DNA from: Cesiribacteraceae bacterium YIM B00369 | GTDB taxonomy: Bacteria; Bacteroidota; Bacteroidia; Cytophagales; Cyclobacteriaceae | NCBI GenBank assembly: GCA_017948555.1 | Contig: JAFMYY010000012.1 | Span: 20,507-84,506, forward strand | Length of the DNA stretch: 64,000 nucleotides | Reading direction: 5' to 3' | Shown here: piece after piece, positions 35,377-46,210 of the stretch | Layout of the letters: every line of letters begins with the position of its first letter | Numbering within the stretch: the first letter of the stretch is position 1 | The notes under the pieces: generated by a model | What the model was told of the DNA's origin: nothing | Databases searched by the model: none | Seen by the model: only the letters and a program-made list of their open reading frames with translations | Made by a program: the position numbers and the translations under genes

Positions 35377-37533
35377 TTACACCTTATTATTGTTTTTGAT
35401 TTCAAGCTGCTCATTTAACTTCATGTTTTCTTTTTCCAGCTCCATTAGCTTTCTGTTCAGCTCCTCCTGGGTTGCCAGGAGTTCCTCTGTATTCTGACGC
35501 AGCTCTTCCTCCTGTGCCCTGATTTCCTCTGCCATCTGTTGAGAGCTCTCCAGCAGACGTTTGGTTACTTCATTTACTTTAACCGAGGATATTGAAGAGG
35601 CTATGCTTTCGCCGGTTTTTTGCAGGAATTCAATCTGGAATGCTTCAATAAGGTTGAAGGAGGCAAGCTCAATTACCCCCTGGACCTCGTCATTACTGAT
35701 TAGCGGAATAATAATTAATGAGGTTGGTGTAGCCTCCCCAAGGCCGGAGGTTATTTTGATGTAGTCCTGAGGAACATCAGTAAGATAAATATATTCTTTC
35801 TCCAGCACTGCCTGCCCAACTAAGCCTTCGCCTATTGATATTTGTTGCGTCAGGTGCTTCAGCCGGCCATAAGCATAGCAACTCCTGAGCTCCAGGTAAG
35901 CCGGCTGGTTTTCATCCGGCTGCTCCAGTATATAAAGGGCACCCTGATTGGCATTTAAGTACTTTACCAGCTGGCCCGTTGTTTCCCGGCACAAGTCCTG
36001 CAGGTTATTATTGTTTTTTCGTAAGATGTCGCCCAACTGTGCCACTCCTTCGTTAAACCACTTGCGGATGCTGTCTTCCGTTGCAGCCTTTTTTAAATCT
36101 GTCCGCATCCGGATCAAAGAATTTCCAAGGGTATCATCACTGCTTAAGGCAGTAAAGCCGGCATCAAGATTACCTTTCCCTATTTCACGTGCAAATTCTG
36201 TATAGGCACCAATTCCATCGACTAAATTGTTCAATGAATGGGTCATTTCTCCGATTTCATCTTTTGTGCTTACCTCTAAACGATCGATTTGCTTACCCTG
36301 AGCAAGTGCCTGTAAGCGCTCTTTTACAAGATAAATAGCCTTAGTCATGGAGTTAGCCATTATTATGGCAGCCACAGAACCTCCACCAATCAGCAGAATG
36401 CTCACCAGTACGATTATCCAGACCAATTGACTGATCTGTTCCGTAATTTCCTCCTGCCGGGCCGCTATCATTTTATCAATATTATCTGTATAAACGCCCG
36501 AGCCAATTACCCAGCCCAATGGCTCAAAATATTTTACATATGAAAGCTTTGGCTCGTCATGATCACTCCCCGGCTTTGGCCACATATATTCCACAAAGCC
36601 GCTTCCTTCCTGCCGGGCCTTTTGTGCCATCAGCTGAAAAAAGTTCTGGCCTGTTCCCTTTACACAATTGTATTTTTCGTTATCCAGTATTTTTCCATCC
36701 AGGGACGGATTTGTCGGGTGCATTACCATTTTCGGGTAGGGCAACTGGTTATCCTTTATCCAGAAGTAGCCTTCACTGCCATTATAACGCAGGTTTGAAA
36801 TATCTTTCAAAAGAGCTCCCACTACGTCTCTTTTAACATCATCCAGGTAAATACCGGTACCCAGCACCCAGCCCCACTCTTCAAACAGCGCTACATAAGA
36901 AAGCTTTTTTACGTTGGCCACTAAGCCATCAGGTGTAGGCTTTGGCCATACATAATCCACAAACCCATTTTTATTTTCCAGACAAACTTCTGCCATTGCC
37001 TGGAACAGGTTCCGGCTTTTTCCCATTGCACAATTGTATTTCGGGTCGTCCAGAATAGTGCCATCGATTGCAGGCAGAGTAGGGTGCATAATCATGGTGG
37101 GATAAGGAAGGCGGGTATCATTTATCCAGATATATCCCGTACCACCATCATAACGCATGGCTTTGATTTCCTGAATAGCCAGCTTTTGGGCCTGCTCAAG
37201 GCTTAGCTCACCTGCTTTTACCTGTTTTGCTCTTTGCCGGAGTATGGTTGTGGCAACATCCACTATATTCTGAAGCCTGTGCCCATACATTTTCTCCACA
37301 AAGGCTTTATTTTCTATATTATTGTAGCTTGTTTCTATTGACTGATAGGCAAGACCAACAAATCCCTCCAGGGATTCCCTGACCTTTTCACTCTCTTCAC
37401 GCTGGTAAGCCACAAGGTCAGCAGCTGCTTTTTGCCGGATATTATATATGAAAATGGAGGCAAGGGTAACTACCGATACTATAAGGGTTAAGATGATGAG
37501 TAATGAAAATTTTCTTTTAACGCTAAGTTTCAT
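35377..37533 (-). CDS. Double-Cache, HAMP and GAF sensor protein without output domain
   Basis: A 718-residue membrane sensor. One N-terminal membrane helix (about residues 10-30), then two tandem, mutually similar Cache domains (about residues 125-235 and 245-355; each carries a YNC-x3-G pattern, a FV-Y-WPKP strand and a GW-G-G-Y end). A second helix near residues 375-395, a HAMP-like segment, a GAF domain (about 520-660) and a Glu-rich coiled coil follow. No kinase, cyclase or methyl-accepting domain is visible, so the output is probably through protein contact. The Cache domains should bind a small extracellular ligand. Confidence 0.9.
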   Translation of the reverse strand: MKLSVKRKFSLLIILTLIVSVVTLASIFIYNIRQKAAADLVAYQREESEKVRESLEGFVGLAYQSIETSYNNIENKAFVEKMYGHRLQNIVDVATTILRQRAKQVKAGELSLEQAQKLAIQEIKAMRYDGGTGYIWINDTRLPYPTMIMHPTLPAIDGTILDDPKYNCAMGKSRNLFQAMAEVCLENKNGFVDYVWPKPTPDGLVANVKKLSYVALFEEWGWVLGTGIYLDDVKRDVVGALLKDISNLRYNGSEGYFWIKDNQLPYPKMVMHPTNPSLDGKILDNEKYNCVKGTGQNFFQLMAQKARQEGSGFVEYMWPKPGSDHDEPKLSYVKYFEPLGWVIGSGVYTDNIDKMIAARQEEITEQISQLVWIIVLVSILLIGGGSVAAIIMANSMTKAIYLVKERLQALAQGKQIDRLEVSTKDEIGEMTHSLNNLVDGIGAYTEFAREIGKGNLDAGFTALSSDDTLGNSLIRMRTDLKKAATEDSIRKWFNEGVAQLGDILRKNNNNLQDLCRETTGQLVKYLNANQGALYILEQPDENQPAYLELRSCYAYGRLKHLTQQISIGEGLVGQAVLEKEYIYLTDVPQDYIKITSGLGEATPTSLIIIPLISNDEVQGVIELASFNLIEAFQIEFLQKTGESIASSISSVKVNEVTKRLLESSQQMAEEIRAQEEELRQNTEELLATQEELNRKLMELEKENMKLNEQLEIKNNNKV

Positions 37534-37866
37534 AAAGGTAAATAGCCTGTGAATTAAGTTATCAGTAAATCTATAGGCTATCTTCTTTGCAAACTAATCT
37601 CCAGGGGTTTACCCTTAGATGCCAGTGAGTAGGTAACTTGCGATGTTTTGATATATGAAATTTTGTATGCTGTAAAAGCAGGAAAGCTTACATTAAAAAA
37701 TTAAATGGAAATTTCTTATTATCCGCTGTTAAAGGCATTTCCCTTCCCTGGCTGTATATTTTATGAAAAAACATACATTACTGGCTTTTTATCAAATATC
37801 TTTATAAAATTATACAGGTCTGACTTTCAGGAAGTTTTAAGCTTCCTGAAAGTTATCATCCTTATC
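37534..37866. other. Spacer upstream of the double-Cache gene and downstream of icmF
   Basis: A 333-bp spacer. It should hold the promoter of the double-Cache gene, which I cannot identify. ACTTTCAGGAAG and CTTCCTGAAAGT (37823-37853) form a perfect 12-bp stem shortly beyond the icmF stop; it lacks a T run on the minus strand, so terminator function is uncertain. Confidence 0.55.
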
Positions 37867-40800
37867 CTACATATTTCTCCGGTACTGGCCGCCAACATCA
37901 AAAAGGGCGTGGGTTATCTGGCCCAGCGAGCAATATTTGCCGGCTTCCATAAGGCAGGCAAACATATTGCCGTTTCTTACAGCAGTCTGTTGAAGCTCCC
38001 GCAGCCATTTTTCTGCCTCCTGTTTGTTCCGCTCCTTCAGTCCTTCAACCATCTCTATCTGGTATTCCTTTTCTTCTTTGGTAGCCCTGATCACTTCTGC
38101 AGGGATAACAGTAGGCGATCCTTTAGAACTCAGAAAAGTGTTTACACCAATAATAGGATATTCGCCGTTATGCTTCAGGGTTTCATAATGCAGACTCTCT
38201 TCCTGTATTTTTCCGCGCTGGTACATGGTTTCCATTGCGCCGAGTACGCCCCCTCTTTCGGTAATGCGGTCAAACTCAGCTAAAACAGCTTCCTCCACTA
38301 AATCTGTTAACTCTTCTATTATAAAAGCCCCCTGGAGTGGGTTTTCGTTTTTAGCCAGACCAAGTTCACGGTTAATAATGAGCTGGATGGCCATTGCACG
38401 GCGCACACTTTCTTCTGTAGGGGTGGTTATGGCCTCGTCGTAGGCATTGGTGTGAAGGGAATTACAGTTGTCGTAAATAGCATACAGCGCCTGCAGGCTG
38501 GTGCGTATATCGTTAAAGTCAATTTCCTGGGCATGGAGGGAGCGGCCGCTGGTCTGGATGTGGTATTTAAGCATCTGGCTGCGCTCATTGGCCCCGTAAA
38601 GGTGCTTCATGGCCTTGGCCCAGATGCGGCGTGCCACACGGCCAATTACCGCATACTCAGCATCCACACCATTGGAAAAGAAAAAGCTGAGGTTAGGTGC
38701 AAACTTATTAATGTCCATGCCCCGGCTCAGGTAGTACTCCACAAAAGTAAAGCCATTGGCCAGTGTAAAAGCCAGCTGGGTAATGGGGTTGGCGCCTGCC
38801 TCTGCAATATGGTAGCCCGATATTGAAACAGAATAGAAGTTGCGCACATTCTGCTCAATAAAATACTCCTGCACATCGCCCATAAGGCGGAGCGAGAATT
38901 CGGTGGAAAAGATGCAGGTATTCTGGGCCTGATCTTCCTTCAGTATATCGGCCTGCACAGTACCACGCACAGCTGCCAGCGTTTTAGTCTTTATCTCTTC
39001 ATATATTTCTGCAGGAAGCACCTGGTCGCCGCTTACTCCAAGCAACATCAGGCCAAGGCCATCATTTCCCTCCGGAAGCGGACCCTGATATTGCGGCCGG
39101 GCAGTACCTTTATCTTTATATATCTGTTCAATTTTCTGCTTTACCTCTTCTTCCAGTCCGTTTTTCCTGATGTAAAGCTCGCACTGCTGGTCGATGGCGG
39201 CGTTCATGAAGAAACCTGTAAGGATAGCTGCCGGGCCATTGATGGTCATGGATACAGAGGTGGCAGGATCGGCCAGGTTAAAGCCGCTGTAGAGTTTTTT
39301 TGCATCGTCAAGGCAGCAGATGCTTACTCCGGAATTGCCGATTTTTCCGTAAATATCGGGCCGCCAGCCGGGGTCGTTGCCATAAAGAGTAACAGAATCG
39401 AAAGCAGTGCTCAGGCGTTTAGCCGGAGTTTCGCGGCTTACATAGTGGAAACGGCGGTTGGTTCGTTCAGGCCCCCCTTCACCTGCGAACATGCGGGTAG
39501 GGTCTTCACCTTTCCTTTTGAAGGGGAACACGCCGGCTGTATAGGGAAATTCACCCGGTACATTTTCCTGCAGGTTCCATTTAAGTAAATCGCCCCAGGC
39601 CTCGTAGCGGGGGAGGGCTACCTTTGGTATCTGTGTATGGGAGAGCGTTTCGCTGTGTGTTTCAATTTTTATTTCCTTATCGCGCACTTTGTAGGTAAAA
39701 GCCAGATCGCGGTATTTCTTCACCTTATCCGGCCATTCCTCCAGCAATCTGCTGTTGTAAGGGTCCAGCTTCAGTTTTTCCTGCTCATAAGTTTCCTGTA
39801 GCTTTTCAATAAGGCCTTCTTTTCCCTCCACAGCAGTGTTCCGGAGCATTTCCACAGATTTGCGCAGGCTGTATAATTGCTGGGCAATTTTAGCCTGTTC
39901 CTCTGCCTTCTTATCATATTGGCGGTTATTGGCCGCAATTTCGCTCAGGTAGCGGGTTCTGTGGGGAGGTATTATATACACCTTCTCCGACATCTCGTTG
40001 GTAATCTTCAGTCCGGGTTTTAGATCAGTACCGGTTTTTTCTGCCAGTTTTTCCATCACTGCTATGTACAGCTGGTTCATGCCGGGGTCGTTAAATTGCG
40101 AGGCAATGGTTCCAAATACAGGAAGCTCCTCAGCCTTTGCATCCCAGAGACCCTTATTGCGCATGTACTGCTTTTTTACATCGCGCAGGGCATCGGGTGC
40201 ACCGCGTTTGTCGAACTTATTGAGGGCAATAACATCGGCAAAATCGAGCATATCGATCTTTTCCAGCTGGGTGGCGGCACCATATTCCGGAGTCATCACA
40301 TAAAGGGCTATATCGGAATGTTCAGTAATTTCAGTGTCGGACTGGCCAATGCCGGATGTTTCAAGGATGATAAGGTCAAAGCCGGCTGCTTTTACCACCT
40401 TTACCGCTTCCTGCACATATTTGCTCAGCGCCAGGTTGCTCTGGCGGGTAGCCAGCGAGCGCATATAAACCCTTTCATTATGAATTGAGTTCATGCGGAT
40501 GCGGTCGCCCAGCAGGGCACCGCCGGTTTTGCGCCGGGAAGGATCCACCGAAATTATGGCTATGTGTTTGTCTTTGAAATCGTTGAGGAAGCGGCGCACC
40601 AGCTCGTCTGCTAAAGATGATTTGCCGGCGCCTCCGGTTCCGGTGATACCTAAAACCGGAGGCTGAAGGCTGCCGGCTTGCGCCCTGTTAAGTGAGGTGC
40701 TTACTTTTGCAAATTCTTCAGGGAAATTTTCTGCTGCTGAAATCAGGCGGGCAATAAGCCCGTGATCCCTTTTATGAAGACCAGTTAAATCTCCGTTTAG

Positions 40801-41256
40801 CTGGTTCCCGAGCGGAAAGTCACTTTTTTCCACCAGCTCGTTAATCATGCCCTGCAGCCCCATGGAGCGCCCGTCGTCAGGAGAAAATATGCGGTCAATA
40901 CCATAGGCGTGTAGCTCCTCAATTTCTTCAGGCAGAATTGTGCCGCCACCTCCTCCAAATATTTTAATATGCCCTGCGCCCAGCTCTCTCAGAAGGTCGT
41001 GCATGTACTTAAAAAATTCCACATGCCCCCCCTGGTAAGAGGTAATGGCAATCGCCTGCACATCTTCCTGTATGGCTGTTTCCACAATTTCCTGCACCGA
41101 GCGGTTATGCCCGAGATGAATAACCTCCACACCCGTTGCCTGGATGATCCGCCGCATAATATTGATAGCTGCATCGTGCCCGTCGAAGAGCGAAGCGGCA
41201 GATACCATCCTGATATGATTTTTTGGTTTGTAGGGAGCTGTTTTAGGCTGCGACAT
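37867..41256 (-). CDS. icmF: Fused isobutyryl-CoA mutase IcmF
   Basis: A coenzyme-B12-dependent acyl-CoA mutase fused to its G-protein chaperone. Order: N-terminal B12-binding domain with SLFDGHDAA (Asp25, His27), MeaI-type GTPase with P-loop GTGGAGKSS near residues 206-214 and [16 protein letters not shown], then the mutase domain with [11 protein letters not shown] and [14 protein letters not shown]. This arrangement is specific to IcmF rather than methylmalonyl-CoA mutase. It interconverts isobutyryl- and n-butyryl-CoA, or similar branched acyl-CoAs. The 1129-residue length is complete. It is transcribed alone. Confidence 0.95.
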   Translation of the reverse strand: MSQPKTAPYKPKNHIRMVSAASLFDGHDAAINIMRRIIQATGVEVIHLGHNRSVQEIVETAIQEDVQAIAITSYQGGHVEFFKYMHDLLRELGAGHIKIFGGGGGTILPEEIEELHAYGIDRIFSPDDGRSMGLQGMINELVEKSDFPLGNQLNGDLTGLHKRDHGLIARLISAAENFPEEFAKVSTSLNRAQAGSLQPPVLGITGTGGAGKSSLADELVRRFLNDFKDKHIAIISVDPSRRKTGGALLGDRIRMNSIHNERVYMRSLATRQSNLALSKYVQEAVKVVKAAGFDLIILETSGIGQSDTEITEHSDIALYVMTPEYGAATQLEKIDMLDFADVIALNKFDKRGAPDALRDVKKQYMRNKGLWDAKAEELPVFGTIASQFNDPGMNQLYIAVMEKLAEKTGTDLKPGLKITNEMSEKVYIIPPHRTRYLSEIAANNRQYDKKAEEQAKIAQQLYSLRKSVEMLRNTAVEGKEGLIEKLQETYEQEKLKLDPYNSRLLEEWPDKVKKYRDLAFTYKVRDKEIKIETHSETLSHTQIPKVALPRYEAWGDLLKWNLQENVPGEFPYTAGVFPFKRKGEDPTRMFAGEGGPERTNRRFHYVSRETPAKRLSTAFDSVTLYGNDPGWRPDIYGKIGNSGVSICCLDDAKKLYSGFNLADPATSVSMTINGPAAILTGFFMNAAIDQQCELYIRKNGLEEEVKQKIEQIYKDKGTARPQYQGPLPEGNDGLGLMLLGVSGDQVLPAEIYEEIKTKTLAAVRGTVQADILKEDQAQNTCIFSTEFSLRLMGDVQEYFIEQNVRNFYSVSISGYHIAEAGANPITQLAFTLANGFTFVEYYLSRGMDINKFAPNLSFFFSNGVDAEYAVIGRVARRIWAKAMKHLYGANERSQMLKYHIQTSGRSLHAQEIDFNDIRTSLQALYAIYDNCNSLHTNAYDEAITTPTEESVRRAMAIQLIINRELGLAKNENPLQGAFIIEELTDLVEEAVLAEFDRITERGGVLGAMETMYQRGKIQEESLHYETLKHNGEYPIIGVNTFLSSKGSPTVIPAEVIRATKEEKEYQIEMVEGLKERNKQEAEKWLRELQQTAVRNGNMFACLMEAGKYCSLGQITHALFDVGGQYRRNM

Positions 41257-41559
41257 ATATGCTTAACGTATTTGTGGATTCAATAATCAGAAAATTAATA
41301 AAATTTGTAAGTGGAAATTTTATTTAAAAAAGTTAAAGTTTAAAAGAGGACGCTCCGGAAAGAATATTTAAGAATTGAATCCTGTAATATTCATCTCAAA
41401 TCTCAAATCTCCTGTCTCCTGTCTCCAGTCTCCTGTCTTTCTTCTCAACTACTTAACCTTTTGCAATTTACTGATTTCAGGTTTGTTTAGCTATTTAGTT
41501 TATCGGAATGGTAAACCTCCTGATCCGTCTTACGTTGAGGAATAGGATATACAGGAAAG
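41257..41559. other. Divergent intergenic region with heptamer repeat
   Basis: A 303-bp AT-rich divergent spacer between icmF and a patatin gene. It contains eight 7-bp units at 41394-41449 (listed separately). No gene is supported. Confidence 0.65.
41394..41449. repeat. 7-bp-period tandem repeat (TCTCNNN family)
   Basis: Eight contiguous heptamers, each beginning TCT and mostly TCTC (TCTCAAA twice, TCTCCTG three times, TCTCCAG, TCTTTCT, TCTCAAC). The unit sequence differs from the arrays at 17054 and 42344 but the 7-bp period is the same. Confidence 0.8.
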
Positions 41560-42342
41560 ATGAAAGCAGAGACAGACAGTAAAAAACAATACGGGACAGG
41601 CCTTGTCCTGTCAGGAGGAGCCTATAGAGGAATGGGGCAGGTGGGAGCTTTAAAGGCACTGCTGGAACGGGGTATTAAGCCGGATGTAATTAGCGGAACC
41701 AGCTCAGGGGCTTTAAATGCAGCCCTCTATGCCAGTGGGTATTCGCCGGATGAGATGGCTGAAATCTGGCGAAAGGAGCCATTTGGAAAAGTACTGAACC
41801 TCCACATACCAAAATTCGGGTTCCTGAAGTCGAATAAAATAGGAGAGCTTGTCGCGCCCTACCTGAAATATAAACGGCTGGAGGACCTTCCTTTACCTGT
41901 TTTTCTTACCGCGTCCTGCTTAAACACCGGGGAACAGGCCATTTTTGAAGAGGGAGATCTTGTTCAGCTGCTTACCGCCTGCTGTTCGGTTCCGGTAATT
42001 TTTGAGCCTGTGGAAATTGACGGACGGCAGTATGTGGACGGAGGTCTGGTAAGTAACCTTCCTGTAGAGCCGTTAAGAGGGAGATGTAACAGGATTATTG
42101 GCGTTTCGGTAAATCCTATTCCTGTAAAGGAACGGCTCGATGGCCTGAGGGATATTATGTACAGAACTATCTGGATGGGAATTGAGGGTAGTGTGCATAA
42201 AACCAGGGAAATGTGCGACTGGTTTATTGCCCCCGGAGAAATAGGGGAACATGGCTTTGTGGAACGGTCAGCCCTGGATGTGTTTTTTAAAGCAGGTTAT
42301 GAAGATACCTGCCGTTTTCTGGATGAGCAGGGGGTTGTTTAA
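41560..42342 (+). CDS. Patatin-like phospholipase
   Basis: A 260-residue soluble acyl hydrolase of the patatin family. The oxyanion motif GGAYRG is near residue 20, the nucleophile elbow GTSSG (Gly-x-Ser-x-Gly) near residue 46, and the catalytic aspartate lies in YVDGGLVSNLP near residue 160. These match the Ser-Asp dyad enzymes such as RssA-like proteins. Substrate is not evident. The gene ends just before a heptamer repeat. Confidence 0.92.
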   Translation: MKAETDSKKQYGTGLVLSGGAYRGMGQVGALKALLERGIKPDVISGTSSGALNAALYASGYSPDEMAEIWRKEPFGKVLNLHIPKFGFLKSNKIGELVAPYLKYKRLEDLPLPVFLTASCLNTGEQAIFEEGDLVQLLTACCSVPVIFEPVEIDGRQYVDGGLVSNLPVEPLRGRCNRIIGVSVNPIPVKERLDGLRDIMYRTIWMGIEGSVHKTREMCDWFIAPGEIGEHGFVERSALDVFFKAGYEDTCRFLDEQGVV

Positions 42343-42343
42343 A

Positions 42344-42392
42344 GAATTAAGAATTAAGAATTAAGAATTAAGAATTAAGAATTAAGAATTAA
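42344..42392. repeat. 7-bp-period tandem repeat, (GAATTAA)7
   Basis: Seven perfect GAATTAA units lie between the convergent ends of the two patatin-type genes, starting one base after the first gene's stop. The same unit occurs four times at 17054. Confidence 0.9.
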
Positions 42393-42476
42393 ATTTCTAT
42401 GTAAATGCTTCAGGACAAGTATATATTTTTGTGGGCAGGTACGGAAGATGAACAAAGGGAAACAACTGCTGGCTGC

Positions 42477-44837
42477 CTACTGGCTGACGGCAGCTGTTCC
42501 TGTACCCGTTAATTCTGTTTTTTTAGTGAGCAACTGAGGGATTTCAGCTTGCCGCCCCGGAATTAACTGCTGAAGACGCTGAAGGGCCTCCTGGTTAATA
42601 TTGAGGTAAATATTATCCAGGATGTTCTTTTTTTCTCTGGTGGTAAGGTGCCAGTTAAGAGAGGCTCTTTCATTTTCCTCCTTTTCCAGCTTTTTGTTCT
42701 CCTGAGCTTCTGTATCTGCAGGCTCATCTTTGAACATGGTACGGGGAATGTACTGCAGGTCGACCTTGTGTATTTCGCCATCGAACCAAAGTTCAGCAAA
42801 CTCTGTCAGGTTATCGTTTTTTATGTCCTGAATGTAGGTCCAGTTTTTATAAATGTTCCGGATAGGAGTAAAGAACTTCTCGAAAAGGCTGGGCGACAGG
42901 TTCTTTTCTATAGGCATATCTTTCTCGGAATCGCGGATACTCAGGAATACCACACCGCCGGTGTTTTCAGCAATCCACTCCCGGAATACGTAAAGGAACC
43001 GGGTTGCATCTTCTATGCCAAAATTATCGGAGATACCTGAATCCATTGTTTCCATTGGCGGATTGCTTGGCAGGCTTATATTTGGCGTAACGTATGGGAA
43101 AGTAGCGGCCATACGAAGAGCACTTAAAAAACGGAGGTTTTCTGCTCCGTGGTTCCGGTAATACCGCAGAAAATCTATCCCTTTAATTTTATTATTGAGT
43201 ACCTTCCTGTCTTCAATGTCACCGCTATTCATATAAGATACATGCTGGGGAGAAATGAAAAGCTTTCTTCCGTCATTTGTAATATTCGGCGCAACCAGCA
43301 TCATTGGTATCAGGCTCTGCTTTTCAGGCTCCTGGTAAGCAAATAGAGGTTTGTCCAGAAAATCTTCGGTGTTGCGGCTTAGCTGCTGTTCAAAAGCATA
43401 GCCCCTGTCTTTCAGGTAACGGTGGTCTCCGTAAGTAAAGCGCTGGTATTTAATAAAAAGATCATTAACAAGTAAGCTGAAAATGATAGGATTAAGGTTA
43501 TCCCTGCTGATGCGGTCCAGGTACTGTGCAGAATAAGGATTAATGTCCTCTCCCTGATTACGGCGCAGAATAAGTTCCCGGAAATACCCGGCTCCCACCA
43601 TACCACCGGATGCCCCGGTCATGAGCATGCTATGGCGCATCAGCTGGCCGTTTGTAAGGCTGTCGGCAGTCTGAAGTGCCCGTACGGTCCATAAGGCAGA
43701 GCGCTGGCCACCCCCGCTGGTGCAAATAAAAACCATTTTTGGCTTTTCGTCCGGAGCAAATTTCGCACGCCAGTTATTCAGTATTTCCAGGGTTTGCTGC
43801 TTGTCCTGCCGGTAAAGACTGTCTCCATTGCGGGCCTTTAAGTCTTCCAGCGAATAATTAACCGGAGGAATGGTATAATCAAGCCCGTAAGCCTGATAGG
43901 TAGTATTGAAAAACGGGAATGAGGATGCCTGGTTGAGGACAATAAGCGCAATGAACACAACAGTTATGGTCCAGCTCCGGAGCCAGTAGGAGAGCGCTCC
44001 TGCAAACATAAGAATGATGGTGAGGAGCAGGAAGCTGCTGGCAGCTGCGGGAATCTGAAAAACAGGGTAGTCGCGGAAGATGCCAAGAGTGAAGATCAGA
44101 AAAAGCACTATAAGCTCTATTACAACGCTATTCAGGTGGTTTTGGTCAAAAACCTTCAGCACAGCTTCTTTATCGTAATAGCTTTGATCGGTGGAAATTT
44201 TATGGAGCCTCAGGTGCAGGTCGAAATAATAGCTCACAGTGGTTGGTTTCTTTTTCGCTGCAGCCAGCCTGCGGATGAGGTTAGCACGGGTGAGCTTCAT
44301 CTTTTTTAACTTCTTATCCACATTGCTTGCCAGAAAGCGAAAGATATCCTGATTGGTGAACCTGAAATATAAAGAAGTGGCAAGAAGCATCAGGAAGGTT
44401 CCTGAGAGGAAGCCGGCAATATATTTGAGGATGGTGTAGGGCGTATTATACTCATAATCAAGCTGAAATCTTATAATGCAGATGATATAAGTAATAAGAA
44501 ACGCAAGCGGTATAATACTGTTGTTAATACAGAATTTACTGAATGGCCTGCTGAGGGTACCCAGGAAAGGGAATTTTGCGCTGTCAAGAATATAGCAGGT
44601 GATGTGGAATGCCATTGTAAAAGCGGCAAATACCACCCCCATCACAAAAAAGCTCCGGAAATCCACCTTGTACATATACTCCGGATCCAGGAAAAGGTAG
44701 GGGATACCCAGTACTTTGCCAAAGTTTTGGGTTACCACCGCAAACAACAAAGCCCATAAAAGCAATAATACCTGATTGTTCCTGATATGGTGAATCAGGA
44801 GCTGAACAGGAAACAAATGGTAAATATCCTTGAACAT
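42477..44837 (-). CDS. Membrane-anchored patatin-like phospholipase
   Basis: A 786-residue integral membrane lipase-like protein. The N-terminal 330 residues contain several membrane segments (for example FRSFFVMGVVFAAFTMAFHI and later SSFLLLTIILMFAGALSY). The C-terminal half is patatin-like, with SGGGQRSALW, the nucleophile elbow GASGG near residue 410 and the aspartate in MDSGISDNFG near residue 605. It may act on membrane phospholipids; this is inference. It is convergent with the smaller patatin gene. Confidence 0.88.
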   Translation of the reverse strand: MFKDIYHLFPVQLLIHHIRNNQVLLLLWALLFAVVTQNFGKVLGIPYLFLDPEYMYKVDFRSFFVMGVVFAAFTMAFHITCYILDSAKFPFLGTLSRPFSKFCINNSIIPLAFLITYIICIIRFQLDYEYNTPYTILKYIAGFLSGTFLMLLATSLYFRFTNQDIFRFLASNVDKKLKKMKLTRANLIRRLAAAKKKPTTVSYYFDLHLRLHKISTDQSYYDKEAVLKVFDQNHLNSVVIELIVLFLIFTLGIFRDYPVFQIPAAASSFLLLTIILMFAGALSYWLRSWTITVVFIALIVLNQASSFPFFNTTYQAYGLDYTIPPVNYSLEDLKARNGDSLYRQDKQQTLEILNNWRAKFAPDEKPKMVFICTSGGGQRSALWTVRALQTADSLTNGQLMRHSMLMTGASGGMVGAGYFRELILRRNQGEDINPYSAQYLDRISRDNLNPIIFSLLVNDLFIKYQRFTYGDHRYLKDRGYAFEQQLSRNTEDFLDKPLFAYQEPEKQSLIPMMLVAPNITNDGRKLFISPQHVSYMNSGDIEDRKVLNNKIKGIDFLRYYRNHGAENLRFLSALRMAATFPYVTPNISLPSNPPMETMDSGISDNFGIEDATRFLYVFREWIAENTGGVVFLSIRDSEKDMPIEKNLSPSLFEKFFTPIRNIYKNWTYIQDIKNDNLTEFAELWFDGEIHKVDLQYIPRTMFKDEPADTEAQENKKLEKEENERASLNWHLTTREKKNILDNIYLNINQEALQRLQQLIPGRQAEIPQLLTKKTELTGTGTAAVSQ

Positions 44838-45026
44838 TGCTTTACAGGCTCAGAAGTGAAAAACAATCAAAACCGGGAAGAGGGCGTACTTTCACAGGAA
44901 GGTAACCTCCCTTTTTTTGCCGGTTTGTTATAGGTATAACGTTCAGGAATTTTTAAAAGTTTAGGTCCTGAACAATTATACTGTTTTTCTTTACTGATGG
45001 AATGTAATATTTAAGCTGTTAGCCCT

Positions 45027-46205
45027 TTAATCCGCTGTTTTTTCTGCTTTTTTACTTCCGCTATAAAGTTCATATTCGAGCAGGCGGGTTTCAATTTTGC
45101 TGTTATGGAATTCGATACGCCGTTTTGTCCTTAAGCCTACCCGCTTAGCCAGGTTCAGGTTTCCGGTAAAAATGTAGCCCCAGTAACCGCTGCATTCCGA
45201 TTTAAAGAAATCTCCTATTTGCTTATAAACCGGAGCCAGTTCTTCCTCGTCTCCAAGCCGTTCGCCCCATTCCGGATTAATAATAATAGTACCGGGCTCC
45301 TCCGGGACAGGAGTTTCGCTAAAGTCACATATTTCAAATTCAATAAACTGTTCCACTCCTGCATTCCGGGCGTTTTCCCTTGCTGCTGCAATTGCCAGAG
45401 GGTTATTATCGGTGGCAATTATCCTGAAGGGGAGCTCATCCCAGCGGTCCTCCCTTGCTTCGTCCTTTAATTCATTCCACACAGCAGGGCGGTAACCTTT
45501 CAGGTGCATAAAACCAAAGTTATCTCTTAAAAGGCCGGGAGGGTAATTGAGGGCAATCATAGCCGCTTCAATTGCAAGGGTGCCACTGCCGCACATCGGG
45601 TTTATAAAATGGCTGCGGGTATCCCAGCGGCTGGCCAGAATGATAGAGGCTGCCATAGATTCTAACAGAGGGGCTTTCCAGGGTAAATGGCGGTAGCTGT
45701 GTTTGGCAAGTGTTTCCCCACTGGTGTCAAGCCCCAGGGATACTTTTTCGTCTACCCAGTGCATAAAGAGTACGGCCTGGTCTTTTTCTTTTCCACTGTC
45801 AGGACGCTCACCAAATTTTTTCTGAAAACGGTCGGCAATGGCATCTTTCAGTTTAAGGCTTGCATAGCGGTAATCGCGGATGCTCTCATTGCGCACAAAG
45901 GAATCGATGCTGAAAAAGCCATCTTTATGCAGGTAATCTTCCCACGGAATTAGTCTTGCCTTTTCGTACAGCTGGTCGGCGGTGCGCGCATTCAGTTCCT
46001 CAATAATCAGCAGAACCCGGTGGGCAGTGCGCAGGTATAAGTTCAGGCGCATGCAGTCCTGCATATTTCCTTCGGTTACTACATCTGTAGGGTTTTCCTT
46101 AAGTACAGGATAATTAAGGGCAAGGAGCTCTGCAGCCAGGTATGGAGCTGTAGTAGGGGCGCAGCTTATTACTATTTTAGTTTTGAGTCTTGAGTCTTGA
46201 GTCAT
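45027..46205 (-). CDS. THUMP-domain RNA methyltransferase (RlmL-like)
   Basis: A predicted N2-guanine rRNA methyltransferase of the RlmL/YcbY type, 392 residues from the ATG at 46205. An N-terminal THUMP region is followed by a SAM-binding fold with MCGSGTLAIEAAMIA near residue 195 and motif IV reading NPEWGERL, where most relatives have NPPYGER. Specificity (G2445 or similar) is inferred from family. The start codon and the next five codons lie within a TTGAGTC/ATGAGTC heptamer repeat (46183-46210); an in-frame ATG at 46223 is an alternative start. Confidence 0.87.
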   Translation of the reverse strand: MTQDSRLKTKIVISCAPTTAPYLAAELLALNYPVLKENPTDVVTEGNMQDCMRLNLYLRTAHRVLLIIEELNARTADQLYEKARLIPWEDYLHKDGFFSIDSFVRNESIRDYRYASLKLKDAIADRFQKKFGERPDSGKEKDQAVLFMHWVDEKVSLGLDTSGETLAKHSYRHLPWKAPLLESMAASIILASRWDTRSHFINPMCGSGTLAIEAAMIALNYPPGLLRDNFGFMHLKGYRPAVWNELKDEAREDRWDELPFRIIATDNNPLAIAAARENARNAGVEQFIEFEICDFSETPVPEEPGTIIINPEWGERLGDEEELAPVYKQIGDFFKSECSGYWGYIFTGNLNLAKRVGLRTKRRIEFHNSKIETRLLEYELYSGSKKAEKTAD

Positions 46206-46210
46206 GAGTC
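46183..46210. repeat. 7-bp-period tandem repeat overlapping a start codon
   Basis: Three TTGAGTC units and one ATGAGTC, contiguous; on the minus strand GACTCAA units. A related short array (TCAGGAC twice, TCACTAC) lies at 46251-46271. The repeat overlaps the predicted ATG of the RNA methyltransferase gene. Confidence 0.85.

Noticed and set aside
37705..38283. 192-codon plus-strand frame antisense to icmF
   Set aside because: Most of it is the complementary strand of the well-supported icmF gene; codon pattern is explained by that gene.
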